Part shown: positions 63,712-64,000 of the stretch, one piece after another
How the letters are laid out: each line of letters begins with the position of its first letter
Position numbering within the stretch: the first letter of the stretch is position 1
From: Bacteroidota bacterium
GTDB lineage: Bacteria > Bacteroidota > Bacteroidia > Chitinophagales > LD1
DNA length: 64,000 nucleotides
Direction of reading: 5' to 3'
Assembly (NCBI GenBank): GCA_018267365.1
Contig: JAFDYQ010000008.1
Span: 1-64,000 of the forward strand
The notes under the pieces: generated by a model
Told to the model about the DNA's origin: nothing
The model's database searches: none
The model's input: the letters and a program-made list of their open reading frames with translations, nothing else
Translations under genes and position numbers: made by a program

Positions 63712-64000
63712 CTATATATGTGCCAGCATATCTGCTGTCATGCGCGGGAGGTCATATGCAGGCTGCCAGCCCCAGTCCTCACGCGCATAGCTATCATCTA
63801 TGCTTTGGGGCCACGACTCGGCTATCTGCTGGCGAAAATCGGGCTGATAAGTGATCTGAAAATCAGGGATATGCTTAGTGATCTCTGCAGCTACATCTTT
63901 GGGTGCAAAACTCATCCCGGCAAAGTTATATGATGACCGGATACGGATCTTGGCTGCGGGAGCCTCCATGAGCGCTATGGTACCCCGGATAGCGTCAGGC
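63712..64000 (-). CDS. NAD-dependent epimerase/L-threonine 3-dehydrogenase-like, partial
   Basis: C-terminal 95 residues of a protein that runs off the right end of the window. The segment PDAIRGTIALMEAPAAKI and SSYNFAGMSFAPKDVAAEI matches SDR-type L-threonine 3-dehydrogenases and related epimerases, with the end YAREDWGWQPAYDLPRMTADM. The true start lies beyond base 64,000. Threonine breakdown is likely but other epimerases of the group cannot be excluded. Confidence 0.82.
   Translation of the reverse strand, partial: PDAIRGTIALMEAPAAKIRIRSSYNFAGMSFAPKDVAAEITKHIPDFQITYQPDFRQQIAESWPQSIDDSYAREDWGWQPAYDLPRMTADMLAHI

Overview
This window is chromosomal DNA from a member of the Bacteroidota, most likely of the Chitinophagales/Sphingobacteriales type. 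Evidence: several secreted proteins end in a type IX secretion (T9SS) sorting domain with a Y/P-N-P-S/A start and a short basic end; there are three TonB-dependent receptors with N-terminal carboxypeptidase-regulatory-like domains; LytS/LytTR-type signalling, TAnnTTTG-type promoter elements and typical Bacteroidota intergenic repeats are present. Most of the window is GC-balanced, but bases 1 to about 6,900 and the two toxin-antitoxin loci are clearly AT-richer. No tRNA, rRNA, insertion sequence, CRISPR array or replication origin was seen.

Layout. 1-7,000: an AT-rich surface-protein block with a collagen-like protein ending in a C1q-like domain, a T9SS-exported GH25 muramidase with Ig-like repeats, and a small membrane-anchored protein. 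7,166-16,660: penicillin-binding protein 1C, a TonB receptor, a photolyase-related protein lacking the usual iron-sulfur ligands, and small secreted proteins. 16,759-20,387: a methionine locus led by a promoter, a SAM-I riboswitch and a terminator, followed by a transsulfuration enzyme, homoserine dehydrogenase and a FabG-like reductase. 20,396-20,916: a dead toxin-antitoxin pair with one amber codon in each gene, directly behind prfB. 20,925-27,791: prfB, an aminotransferase, an S33 hydrolase lipoprotein, a DEDDh exonuclease and a T9SS serine protease, all on the minus strand.

27,942-36,464: a soluble TPR histidine kinase with its LytTR response regulator, then three exact 12-mers at 21-bp period that look like a LytTR operator, an HQxxH metallopeptidase-like protein, FAH-family and RraA-family enzymes, a terminase-small-subunit-like orphan, a methyltransferase, a BNR-repeat T9SS protein and a 17-residue-repeat protein. 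36,537-39,061: a DoxX/DsbA/DoxX operon divergent from an HxlR regulator, with a palindrome between them. 39,058-52,900: two GT39-like membrane proteins, a T9SS protein/lipoprotein/TonB receptor operon, an alkaline-phosphatase-superfamily enzyme, and a TonB receptor/PepSY-like/acidic-protein/CcmE group.

52,954-64,000: a glycosyltransferase cluster with an inverted repeat pair between its divergent arms, an intact RelE/ParE module, ribBA with a lysine-rich tail joined to queA, a GNAT acetyltransferase, a 1,189-residue outer-membrane protein, and the C-terminal part of an L-threonine-dehydrogenase-like epimerase that runs off the window. No single large new system is obvious. The best leads are the photolyase variant, the 21-bp operator candidate, the frame-disrupted signal peptide at 41,714-41,721, the dead toxin-antitoxin pair, and the repeat elements that have entered a coding end.
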